From Rufibacter roseus (GTDB lineage: Bacteria; Bacteroidota; Bacteroidia; Cytophagales; Hymenobacteraceae): a stretch of DNA of 64,000 nt. Each line of letters opens with the position of its first letter. The stretch's first letter is position 1. Below are positions 1-6,632 of this stretch, piece after piece. Under the pieces are notes generated by a model. It was not told the DNA's origin. It ran no database searches and was given only the letters and a program-made list of their open reading frames with translations. The DNA is taken from NCBI RefSeq assembly GCF_001647285.1, contig NZ_LRML01000007.1, forward strand, positions 1 through 64,000. The letters are read 5' to 3'. A program made the translations under genes and the position numbers.

Positions 1-96
1 CATGTTAGACAGGCTTACAACCGCCTCATTGTATAAATAATCTTGTTCCTCCCTTTCTTCTCTTTTGGTACAAGTTAAATGGTTTTTGCAAACATA
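1..96. other. gene-free left edge, possible end of an upstream cassette
   Basis: No coding frame is evident. The stretch is AT-rich and leads directly into the first attC-like spacer. A GTTAGAC heptamer at 4-10 resembles an integron core site, but with only the window edge beside it this cannot be tested. If the cassette reading of the region to the right is correct, this is the tail of a further cassette that begins outside the window. Confidence 0.3.
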
Positions 97-162
97 GGAT
101 TGTATAAAAATCATGCTTCGGCCGACGGCCTAGCACGTCTTTTACCCTAGTCCGTTAGAGCT
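97..162 (+). repeat. attC-like cassette spacer, copy A
   Basis: The core at 111-138 matches copy B at all but one base and folds as a hairpin: TGCTT/TAGCA outer arms, GGCC/GGCC inner arms, loop GAC. A TAAAA/TTTTA pair continues the stem outside. It ends in CCGTTAGAGCT, whose GTTAGAGCT is the inverted complement of AGCTCTAAC at the far end of the following gene unit (1088-1096). This is the expected relation between the left end of an integrated cassette and the R'' box of its own attC. Confidence 0.6.
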
Positions 163-206
163 AATTACATAAATTGATTATGTATATTTTAAAACTTTAA
201 TATAAA

Positions 207-1058
207 ATGAATATGAGGAAAAACTTACTAATTTTTATTATCACAATGGCTACACTCCCTTGTTACTCACAGAACTTAATAATGAGGATTATAGTCGAGG
301 ATGCTATAGGCCAAAAAGACTCTGTTTCATTAGGTATCCATGACCAGTCTACCCTAGGGATGAATTCAGAATTAGGGGAATCAAATATATTTGGAGAGCC
401 CTTTGATGATTTAGATATTAGAGTTATTCAGAGGGAAAGAACTTCCATGAGTTGCGTGAACAAAGGTATTTTCGGTTCAAATGGGGAAATAACTGGAGAA
501 TGGTTTCCTACTAACACAGACTCCAAAATTGATTTAAGGCCTTTTGTGTCTTTCGATTCATTTTCGGGATTTTTTGAGATTATCATAAAAGCTAAAAATT
601 ACCCTCTAACTGTAAGCGGGTATTACTCGGAAATGAATAACGGCCACTTAGCTAGTTATTCATCAGTTTACCTTATGTCATCAGATTGCGGCAATTATGG
701 TTCGAACGGATTAAGGTATGATTCTAAAAAAAGTGTACTTTTTACCTTGCCTGATAACAGCCGACCAACCTTGGTAGCTCATTTCACGCACGAGGTGGGC
801 ATCAAGGAATCAAAAGAAGAAAGTGCAGCAATTTCTTTATACCCCAATCCTACAACAGGGAGGTTGAAAATTATTTCTAACATCGGTAAATTAAAGAAAC
901 CCTCCTTAACAATTTTTGACATGCTAGGCAGGCAGGTGCTTACAGGAGTTATTGAATCAAACAACGATGTAGACTTAAGCCAGCTTTTACCAGGTAACTA
1001 CCTAATTGAGATAACAGAAGGCAGAAATGTCATAAGGAGACGTTTCGTCAAAATTTAA
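207..1058 (+). CDS. secreted protein with type IX secretion sorting domain
   Basis: The 283-residue product starts with a signal peptide (hydrophobic core about residues 5-18, likely cleavage near CYSQ-N). The middle, about residues 25-200, matches no family I recognise. The last ~75 residues, from YPNPTTGRLKI, are a type IX secretion (Por) type A C-terminal sorting domain: YPNP entry, FDMLGRQV, LPGNYLIEI and a basic-hydrophobic end. The protein should therefore cross the outer membrane and be released or anchored at the surface. It is the sole gene between spacer copies A and B, with short flanks, and its AT-rich composition differs from the main chromosome to the right. A start six bases downstream (ATG at 213) is equally possible. 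Function unknown. Confidence 0.8.
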   Translation: MNMRKNLLIFIITMATLPCYSQNLIMRIIVEDAIGQKDSVSLGIHDQSTLGMNSELGESNIFGEPFDDLDIRVIQRERTSMSCVNKGIFGSNGEITGEWFPTNTDSKIDLRPFVSFDSFSGFFEIIIKAKNYPLTVSGYYSEMNNGHLASYSSVYLMSSDCGNYGSNGLRYDSKKSVLFTLPDNSRPTLVAHFTHEVGIKESKEESAAISLYPNPTTGRLKIISNIGKLKKPSLTIFDMLGRQVLTGVIESNNDVDLSQLLPGNYLIEITEGRNVIRRRFVKI

Positions 1059-1085
1059 TAGAGCATCAATGCCTACAAGAAAAAC

Positions 1086-1160
1086 TAAGCTCTAACAAGG
1101 TGTAAACATCATGCTACGGCCGACGGCCTAGCACGTTGTTTATACGAGGCCGTTGTGGCA
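1086..1160 (+). repeat. attC-like cassette spacer, copy B
   Basis: The clearest copy. From the outside in: AGCTCTAAC (R''-like, 1088-1096), GTGTAAACA pairing with TGTTTATAC, TGCTA pairing with TAGCA, GGCC pairing with GGCC, loop GAC, then CCGTTGTGG (R'-like). One unpaired C lies on only one arm, next to the GGCC stem, recalling the extrahelical bases that give attC sites strand polarity. The AAC and GTT triplets match the invariant part of attC core sites, but the rest does not fit the strict GTTRRRY consensus. Confidence 0.65.
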
Positions 1161-1166
1161 ATTTAT

Positions 1167-1670
1167 ATGCCCTACAAATCACAAATTTTTACCCCAATTA
1201 TTACTGGTATTTTGTTAGGCTTGCTTGTTGGAACGACTTCAGTTTTTGAGATATTCTTCTTGATTATCATAACAGGATTTGTAGTAGTTGGCCGTTATCT
1301 TATCGTACTAGCCGATAAGGGCTCTGAAAACATAAAATCAGATGAGCGTCTTCTGAAGTTGTTAAGAATGACCTCTCGTGGATTAGTTTGCGCAGTAATC
1401 ACTTCAATTGCAGCTATTAACTTTTTCACTCACCAGAGACAGTTACAAGCAGAGAGGATAGTGCCTATTTTTGAGGAATATTATGAATTAAACTCCAAAT
1501 ACCCACAGAGCATCAGCGACTTGCGGGACATTGACAAAAGTACAGAGAAGAATTTGTATTATAGAACCGACTCTACACGCCAAAGCTTCTACCTATCCTA
1601 TTTGGTTAATGGAGTATACTCCAAAAGCTACAGAAGTGAAGAAAAATCTTGGATTTTAAATGTAGACTAA
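1167..1670 (+). CDS. hypothetical membrane protein (cassette gene)
   Basis: No family recognised. The product has two adjacent hydrophobic segments near residues 8-25 and 27-46 and a third near 71-86, followed by a soluble tail. The tail contains EEYYELNSKYPQSISDL, which resembles the segment after the helix in pilin-like and type II secretion G-like proteins, although no prepilin peptidase site is present. I place the start at ATG 1167. An in-frame GTG at 1155 lies inside the spacer's R'-like box and would translate spacer sequence, so it is unlikely. It is the only gene between spacers B and C and lies on the same strand as the others. Confidence 0.7.
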   Translation: MPYKSQIFTPIITGILLGLLVGTTSVFEIFFLIIITGFVVVGRYLIVLADKGSENIKSDERLLKLLRMTSRGLVCAVITSIAAINFFTHQRQLQAERIVPIFEEYYELNSKYPQSISDLRDIDKSTEKNLYYRTDSTRQSFYLSYLVNGVYSKSYRSEEKSWILNVD

Positions 1671-1680
1671 AGAAAAACAG

Positions 1681-1748
1681 CAACTAACAACAGCTAAACG
1701 CCAACCTTGGCCTACGGCCATGCACTTCTTTTAAACGGGGCAATTGAC
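1681..1748 (+). repeat. attC-like cassette spacer, copy C (degenerate)
   Basis: A diverged copy: GGCC-TAC-GGCC replaces the usual core hairpin, followed by TGCAC and a T-rich stretch. Aligned to copy B, it lacks about ten bases where CCGTTGT should stand, so ACG runs straight into GGGCAATT. The R'-like box therefore appears deleted. TAACAA at 1685-1690 is in the right place for the left box. The copy may be inactive for recombination. Confidence 0.45.
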
Positions 1749-1769
1749 AGCAATTCAAATAATCATATT

Positions 1770-2309
1770 TTGAGAAAATTAATTCTACTATTAATAGTCA
1801 TTTCTGTTTCTTGTACGGCTGGAAGAGAGCATATTATGTCTTTTAGAAATTACGGATACTCAGGAGAGAGACTGTTCCCTGTTCAAAGTAGTGATGCAGA
1901 CAACATTGTCCGGATATGGATAAACAATGGCACTTCAATAGATAGAGTAATTACCGTGTCCATAGACAGCATGTTTAATGAGCAAGCAGAACTAATAGAA
2001 ATCGGACTCTCAAACAACAGGAAAAGAAAATTTCTGACTCAGATAAAACTTGAACCCAAGAGCGGTACTACTAATTTTCTAAAGCCCTTAGATTCTTTAG
2101 ATATTTTAGAATACGAATCTCAGGAAGGATTTTCTCCCGCTTTACACCAACCTTTCTCCTTATATGTCATAGAGCAAAAAAAGGATGGGAAATATAATCA
2201 GTTCACTTTTAGAACCCATTTTCCGAATGACAATGAAGAGGAGACCAGATTTACAGCTTTAGAAAAATTTATAATGGACGAATTCCAGTGGGAATTCAAA
2301 ATAAAATAA
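1770..2309 (+). CDS. hypothetical lipoprotein (cassette gene)
   Basis: The reading frame is open from a TTG at 1707, but that start lies in the spacer. A TTG at 1770 begins MRKLILLLIVISVSC, a compact lipoprotein signal with a lipobox ending ISVSC, so I prefer it. The mature part of about 165 residues is mostly polar, with a predicted beta-rich character; I recognise no family. No ATG lies between the spacer and the lipobox, so a TTG start has to be invoked. The gene sits alone between spacers C and D. Membrane anchoring is inferred from the lipobox. Confidence 0.65.
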   Translation: MRKLILLLIVISVSCTAGREHIMSFRNYGYSGERLFPVQSSDADNIVRIWINNGTSIDRVITVSIDSMFNEQAELIEIGLSNNRKRKFLTQIKLEPKSGTTNFLKPLDSLDILEYESQEGFSPALHQPFSLYVIEQKKDGKYNQFTFRTHFPNDNEEETRFTALEKFIMDEFQWEFKIK

Positions 2310-2380
2310 CTAATGCCAATACTGTAAAGGTATCATGCTACGGCCGACGGCCTTGCTCCTTTTAAACTAACCGTTGTGCA
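2307..2380 (+). repeat. attC-like cassette spacer, copy D
   Basis: The core at 2334-2351 is identical to copy B through the GGCC-GAC-GGCC hairpin. The outer arms are different but still pair (GTAAAGG with CCTTTTA), a compensatory change relative to copy B. It ends in CCGTTGTGCAAAATTAT. That end is matched 14 of 15 bases, inverted, by ATAACTTTGCACAAC at 3244-3258, the far end of the gene unit it introduces. Confidence 0.65.
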
Positions 2381-2393
2381 AAATTATAAAAAT

Positions 2394-3248
2394 ATGAGAT
2401 TAGCAATTTTATTGATTATACTCACCACCACCTTTTGTTTAGGCCAAAGTGACAAAGCTGGTTTAACATTCAAAACGAAATATTACGAAGCTGTGGATAA
2501 ATGGATTGCCTTCCCAAAAAAGGAAGGTGATTCGACATATACATTCGGGTTTATTTACTTGGATGACCAGGCTGGTTTCACATTTGATTATGCTTCTAAA
2601 TTTATTGTAGGAGAAAAAGGACTAAAAGCTCTTCCAAGGGAGTTTCAAGAGTCGTTAAAGTCTCGGTTAGCACCTAATACGGCGAATGTTGCTGTATTGT
2701 CAAGCAAGCAAATCGGTGAACTAGGGTTGCCGAACCAACCTGAGTGGTTATCTAACTATAAAATTGGCTCTGAAACGGTGCCTTATCTTAAAAACATTGG
2801 ATTCCACTACAATCATGTAGGAGCTAGCCATTTAGCTTTAGCACCTCTAACTCAGGCTTATCAAACCGATCCACACTACGATGGACTTGAATTTGAGCTA
2901 GCATACGCCTACAATGCTTTAAAAATGTTCGATAAGGCCATATCAGTTTTAAAAAAAGCAATTGCTAACAATCCTGAAAATTCATTCTTCTATCGTGAAC
3001 TTGGATATGCTTACAGATATTCCAACCAAATGGACAGTGCTGAAAATGCATATATGAAAGGGATAGAAATCTCTAAGGATGATTTTCAGAAAAGTGAAAT
3101 GGCAGTAAATATGGCTCAGGCTTATTATCTGGTAAGAAATAAGGAGAAATTTAACAAGTGGGCAAAGCTAACCAGGAAGCACGCTGAAAAAGGCTCACGA
3201 TATGCTCAGTTCATTGATATTTTCGAACAAAAGTGGCATGAAAAATAA
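2394..3248 (+). CDS. exported TPR-repeat protein (cassette gene)
   Basis: ATG 2394 gives MRLAILLIILTTTFCLGQ, a signal peptide. The in-frame GTG at 2376 lies in the spacer's R'-like box and is rejected. The N-terminal ~110 residues have no family I know. Residues ~125-250 contain tetratricopeptide-like helices: LAYAYNALKMFDKAISVLKKAI, then RELGYAYRYSNQMDSAENAY, then MAQAYYLVRNKEKFNKW. A periplasmic or surface protein-binding role is a reasonable guess but unproven. It is the only gene between spacers D and E, and its stop codon lies within the left complementary arm of spacer E, a very tight cassette-like fit. Confidence 0.72.
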   Translation: MRLAILLIILTTTFCLGQSDKAGLTFKTKYYEAVDKWIAFPKKEGDSTYTFGFIYLDDQAGFTFDYASKFIVGEKGLKALPREFQESLKSRLAPNTANVAVLSSKQIGELGLPNQPEWLSNYKIGSETVPYLKNIGFHYNHVGASHLALAPLTQAYQTDPHYDGLEFELAYAYNALKMFDKAISVLKKAIANNPENSFFYRELGYAYRYSNQMDSAENAYMKGIEISKDDFQKSEMAVNMAQAYYLVRNKEKFNKWAKLTRKHAEKGSRYAQFIDIFEQKWHEK

Positions 3249-3317
3249 CTTTGCACAACAATGCGCTAACTCCAGAATCGGCCGACGACCTCCGTCGCTG
3301 TGTACACTAACCGGTGA
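3244..3317 (+). repeat. attC-like cassette spacer, copy E
   Basis: It starts with ATAACTTTGCACAAC, the inverted match of the left end of the preceding unit. The centre (ATCGGCCGACGACCTCCGTCGC) keeps GGCCGAC but has diverged elsewhere. It ends in CTAACCGGTG, so the GTT triplet is changed to GGT. Overall size (about 70 bp) and position between two same-strand genes match the other copies. Confidence 0.5.
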
Positions 3318-3323
3318 TATAAA

Positions 3324-3821
3324 ATGCATAAAAGACTAGTTTCCAATTCCAGAATATACCGGTTCTTTATCATTCCATGGGTGGTGATGTTATGTTATAT
3401 AAACTTACCCCTGCTGTTTAATCTAAATAAACCAAAAGATAATGGCTCACTTATTCTTCAACTGGCTGTTTCATTAGTTTTTGCAATAATTGGCTACTTC
3501 TTCTTCCGTTTTTTTGATAGAGAAAAGATTATTGCGTACGACAGTGAATACCTTTATATTAAATCTAAAAATATGGATGAGAAGATTCCTCTTATTAATA
3601 TTCTCTCTATGAAAATGAAACCATTCCATCTTAACAAAATGTACCGGTGGAAATTAGTTTATAAAGAGGGTAATGGATTAGAAAAATCTGTAAGCTTCTT
3701 CCCAAGGGCGTTTTATGTTAACTTTCAGGAGTTCAGAGAATTAATTCTTAAGAAGAATGCTACTGCAGATGTGCAAAAACTTTTTTACGGACCTTTCCAA
3801 GTAGATAAAGCAACTAACTGA
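3324..3821 (+). CDS. hypothetical membrane protein with PH-like tail (cassette gene)
   Basis: The 165-residue product has two hydrophobic segments near residues 13-32 and 45-63, a charged FDREK turn, then a ~100-residue soluble domain (YDSEYLYIKSKNMDEKIPLINILSMKM...). The soluble part resembles the small PH-like domains fused to membrane helices in many Bacteroidota proteins of unknown function; that match is by eye only. The gene starts seven bases after spacer E. No further well-conserved spacer follows, so it looks like the last cassette of the row. Confidence 0.65.
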   Translation: MHKRLVSNSRIYRFFIIPWVVMLCYINLPLLFNLNKPKDNGSLILQLAVSLVFAIIGYFFFRFFDREKIIAYDSEYLYIKSKNMDEKIPLINILSMKMKPFHLNKMYRWKLVYKEGNGLEKSVSFFPRAFYVNFQEFRELILKKNATADVQKLFYGPFQVDKATN

Positions 3822-4217
3822 ATTCATTATTGCAAAGGTAACTTTAAGACTAATAACCGCTGACAAAGCGCAGTTAATATGCAAGGCTCCTCCTCCACCA
3901 TCAGCTCCACTTAAAACGTTAGAAAACAATAAACTAACAGGCTTTTTGCTAAGATATTAAAGAAAATTTTATACCTTGATATTACAGCCGTAAATCAACC
4001 GCTTCGTGGCATCTTACAGATCAAATAAGACAGAAGAGATCATAAGTAATAGCAAGTAAACTTATAAGAAAGATTTAACCTGTAAGAAAGAGAAAGCCGG
4101 CAGGCCTGAACATATTTCAGGGCATGGCTCACCCACTAATACCCCCACGGGTAGTTGAGTATTTCTAGATTTTGTGATTATCAATAAATTAGAATTCCAC
4201 CTATTTATACAAGAGCT
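3822..4217. other. intergenic, possible decayed end of the cassette row
   Basis: About 400 bases without a convincing gene. The segment TAATAACCGCTGAC near 3851-3864 and AAAACGTTAGAA near 3913-3924 could be remnants of a terminal spacer, since AAC and GTT triplets are in the right order, but no core hairpin is seen. The rest shows nothing I can name. Base composition rises towards that of the main chromosome after about 4.2 kb. Confidence 0.3.
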
Positions 4218-4955
4218 ATGTATCAAATTGATGAAATCTCAGCTGACGTGTACCGGATTTCGGTTTATGTACCAGAAATTCAATTACAGTTTAACCATTT
4301 TATTATAAAAGACGATGAGCCCCTGTTATACCATGCGGGCATGAAGCAGATGTTTCCTGTCTTACTAAAGGCAGTTGGTTCTTTACTTGATCCGAAACAA
4401 CTTAGGTGGATTGGCTTTAGCCATTTTGAAGTAGATGAGTGCGGTGCCTTGAATGAGTGGTTACAAATTGCCCCGAACGCTAAGGCTGTATGTAGTGAAG
4501 TGGGTGCTTTGGTGAATATGGCTGATTTTGCCATTCGCCCTGCGCTTGCCATGCAAAGTGGCGACGTGTTGAACACTGGCAAACGTCAGTACCGGTTCAT
4601 AAGAACCCCGCACCTACCCCACGGCTGGGACGCAGGAGTTATGTTTGAGGAAACAGATAAAACTTTGCTTTGTTCTGATCTCTTTCATCAGAATGGTGAT
4701 GCAACAGCACTTACTGATAAAGACATTTTAGATTCGCACAAGTCTGCGCTTTTAGCATATGAAAGCGGCCCCTTAATGGATTACACCCCCTATTCACACA
4801 AAACCAAACAGATGCTTTATGAGCTGGCAGATCTAAAACCCAAAACGCTTGCCACTATGCATGGCTCTTCATTTTTTGGCGACTGCTCTAAAGCTTTGCA
4901 AGATTTAGATGAGGTGATGAAGGAAGTATGGGCAAACAACGTAGCCATTGTCTGA
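4218..4955 (+). CDS. metallo-beta-lactamase-fold protein, flavodiiron (ODP)-like
   Basis: The 245-residue cytoplasmic protein has the metallo-beta-lactamase fold in the variant used by flavodiiron proteins. It carries an H-x-E-x-D motif (H69, E71, D73 in SHFEVDEC), a second histidine in the HLPHGWD segment, an aspartate in CSDLFH and a late histidine in TMHGSSF. These are the positions of the di-iron ligands of oxygen- or NO-reducing flavodiiron domains. The flavodoxin half is absent, so electrons would have to come from a separate partner, or the protein may do something else. It stands alone on the plus strand and converges on hemA. Confidence 0.75.
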   Translation: MYQIDEISADVYRISVYVPEIQLQFNHFIIKDDEPLLYHAGMKQMFPVLLKAVGSLLDPKQLRWIGFSHFEVDECGALNEWLQIAPNAKAVCSEVGALVNMADFAIRPALAMQSGDVLNTGKRQYRFIRTPHLPHGWDAGVMFEETDKTLLCSDLFHQNGDATALTDKDILDSHKSALLAYESGPLMDYTPYSHKTKQMLYELADLKPKTLATMHGSSFFGDCSKALQDLDEVMKEVWANNVAIV

Positions 4956-5052
4956 TCTTTGATTTTAAATCATGAGCGTACTTCTGCTCATACTGTATAA
5001 AAACATGCCTGCCTCGCAGCATACCAGAGGCTGATCTGCTGATACTTAAAAA

Positions 5053-6318
5053 CTACGCTACCTCCTGCTCCAGATTAAACAGGGCAGTTAACCCTTCCAA
5101 CAGAATTTCAGATTCGCCCCGCTGACAAGCTGCTTTCAGTTCCAGTACAGGCAGCTTTACAATCTTGTTCAAAATGTTCTTAGTAACCATTTCCAGCAAC
5201 TCCTGGTCCTGGATATTCATTTTCTTCAAAGCCCGAGCTACCTCCTGCTGTCTTATCTCCTCTAAACGGTTCTTGAACTGCTGAATAGCCGGGGAAAGAG
5301 ACATTTCCTGCGCCCAGGTATGAAAATCGGCCGTGGACTCTGCTATGATGTTTTGCACCGCAGGAATAGCGGCTAAACGCTTCTTTAGAGCTTCGGTGGC
5401 GCGGTTATGAATGGCGTCAACATTAAATACTTTCACCCCAGCAATAGTGGCTAAATCATCTTGTATGCTGCGGGGCATAGACAGGTCCAGGAAAAACTTT
5501 GGTTCACTGGTGGCTGCTGTTTCGGTCAGGTCTTTCTTGGTAATGGTAAAGCAGTCTCCGGGAACAGAAGAAATCACCACGTCGGCTAGCGCAATTTCCT
5601 CATTTATGTTTTCCCAATACACCGCCTGCGCATTGGCTTTTTGAGCCAGATCTAAAGCTTTGTGGTGGGTGCGGTTAGCCACAATCACATTCTTTATCTT
5701 TGACTTCTGGAAGTTCAGGCATACGTTCGTACCCATTTCGCCCACGCCAATCATCAAAACCCTGGGGTTCTCAATTTCTTTGGTTAGCTCTTCCACCAGT
5801 TCAACGGTTGCGTATGCCACCGAGGCGGCGCCGTCTCTGAAAGCTGTTTCATTGGCCACGCGCTTATTCGTGAAGAAAACGGAGTGCAGCAAACGGTGCA
5901 GGAAAGGCCCTACGGCTCCGGCATCGGTTGCCCACTGGTACGCGTTCTTCACCTGGTTCAGTATCTGGAAATCTCCCACCACCTGCGACTCCAGCCCAAT
6001 GGCTACGTTGAACAGGTGCTGCACCGCATTCTGGTGGTTTTGTATGTTCAGGAAATAAGGAGCAATGACACTGGTAGCCAAAAAGCCCTTCTCAATGGCT
6101 ATCAGTTTAATGATCTCCCGGCTCAAGTCTTCTTCGGCACTGTAGTATACCTCGGTGCGGTTGCAGGTAGACAACACCAGCACCTCCTGGGCGGTTGTAA
6201 ACTCTCTTATTTTGTCTAATAAATTTTTACAGCCAATCTCATTCAGGGCTACCATTTCTCTTATGGCAATGGGAGCGTTTTTATAAGATAAAGTGAGGGC
6301 TTTAAACTGATGCTGCAT
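5053..6318 (-). CDS. hemA: glutamyl-tRNA reductase
   Basis: Reduces glutamyl-tRNA to glutamate-1-semialdehyde, the first committed step of haem synthesis by the C5 route. The 422-residue protein has the N-terminal catalytic domain with the active-site cysteine in LSTCNRTE (C52), a Rossmann NADPH domain near residue 185 (VLMIGVGEMG), and the helical dimerisation tail. The start is set at ATG 6318 (MQHQFKALTLSYKNAP). The longer frame to 6381 adds a 21-residue extension unlike other HemA N-termini. It lies downstream of, and on the same strand as, a signalling cluster headed by a kinase with FixL-like haem-PAS motifs, which may not be accidental. Confidence 0.93.
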   Translation of the reverse strand: MQHQFKALTLSYKNAPIAIREMVALNEIGCKNLLDKIREFTTAQEVLVLSTCNRTEVYYSAEEDLSREIIKLIAIEKGFLATSVIAPYFLNIQNHQNAVQHLFNVAIGLESQVVGDFQILNQVKNAYQWATDAGAVGPFLHRLLHSVFFTNKRVANETAFRDGAASVAYATVELVEELTKEIENPRVLMIGVGEMGTNVCLNFQKSKIKNVIVANRTHHKALDLAQKANAQAVYWENINEEIALADVVISSVPGDCFTITKKDLTETAATSEPKFFLDLSMPRSIQDDLATIAGVKVFNVDAIHNRATEALKKRLAAIPAVQNIIAESTADFHTWAQEMSLSPAIQQFKNRLEEIRQQEVARALKKMNIQDQELLEMVTKNILNKIVKLPVLELKAACQRGESEILLEGLTALFNLEQEVA

Positions 6319-6406
6319 GGTTGTATTTATTACCATGCAAATTTCTGGCTTTCCAGAGGCCAGAAACATGACCATTGTCATCTTTAAGGGAGATAGTTGT
6401 CAATTT

Positions 6407-6454
6407 AATGAGTAATAAATAATGAACAGTGAGTAGTGAGTAATGAGTAATAAG
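6407..6454. repeat. AATGAGTAAT-type repeat, left copy
   Basis: Several degenerate tandem units of TGAGTAATGAGTAAT. An inverted relative lies at 6588-6632, and a long palindrome (6478-6525) lies between them. Possibly the decayed ends of a small mobile element, or a simple-sequence expansion. Confidence 0.5.
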
Positions 6455-6477
6455 AACGACCTCCTGTATAAAAAAAC

Positions 6478-6525
6478 AAAGCTGTTTTGCACCTATTTTT
6501 CTTAAAACAGTCTCAAAACAGCTTT
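6478..6525. repeat. long intergenic palindrome (family member)
   Basis: Outer arms AAAGCTGTTTTG and CAAAACAGCTTT are perfect inverted repeats; the shared T-run and A-run core lies between them. It lies 100 bases beyond the stop of the receiver-CRP gene (minus strand) and upstream of hemA. Confidence 0.8.
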
Positions 6526-6587
6526 GATAAATGCTCTCAGAACATTTTACAGCTCCCAGATCATAAAATGTTTAATCATTTCTCTCT

Positions 6588-6632
6588 GAGCAATAATCAT
6601 TACTCATTGATCATTAATCATTGCTCATTAAT
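6588..6632. repeat. AATGAGTAAT-type repeat, right inverted copy
   Basis: ATTACTCATTGATCATTAAT and following bases are an inverted, imperfect version of the repeat at 6407-6454. The repeat runs into the stop codon of the receiver-CRP gene. Confidence 0.45.

Noticed and set aside
1155-1166. GTG start for the second cassette gene (and GTG 2376 and TTG 1707 for the others)
   Set aside because: These starts lie inside the attC-like spacers and would translate spacer sequence; downstream starts begin proper membrane or signal segments.
97-3317. A classical integron with attC sites of the GTTRRRY/RYYYAAC type
   Set aside because: Only the AAC/GTT triplets and the hairpin layout are shared; the remaining core bases do not fit, and no integrase or attI is in the window, so only an integron-like reading is supported.
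97-3317. CRISPR array
   Set aside because: The repeats are about 600-1000 bases apart, are not identical, and the intervals contain genes.
5660-6219. Plus-strand frames opposite hemA
   Set aside because: Shadows of the hemA coding sequence with cysteine-, serine- and arginine-rich composition typical of antisense frames.
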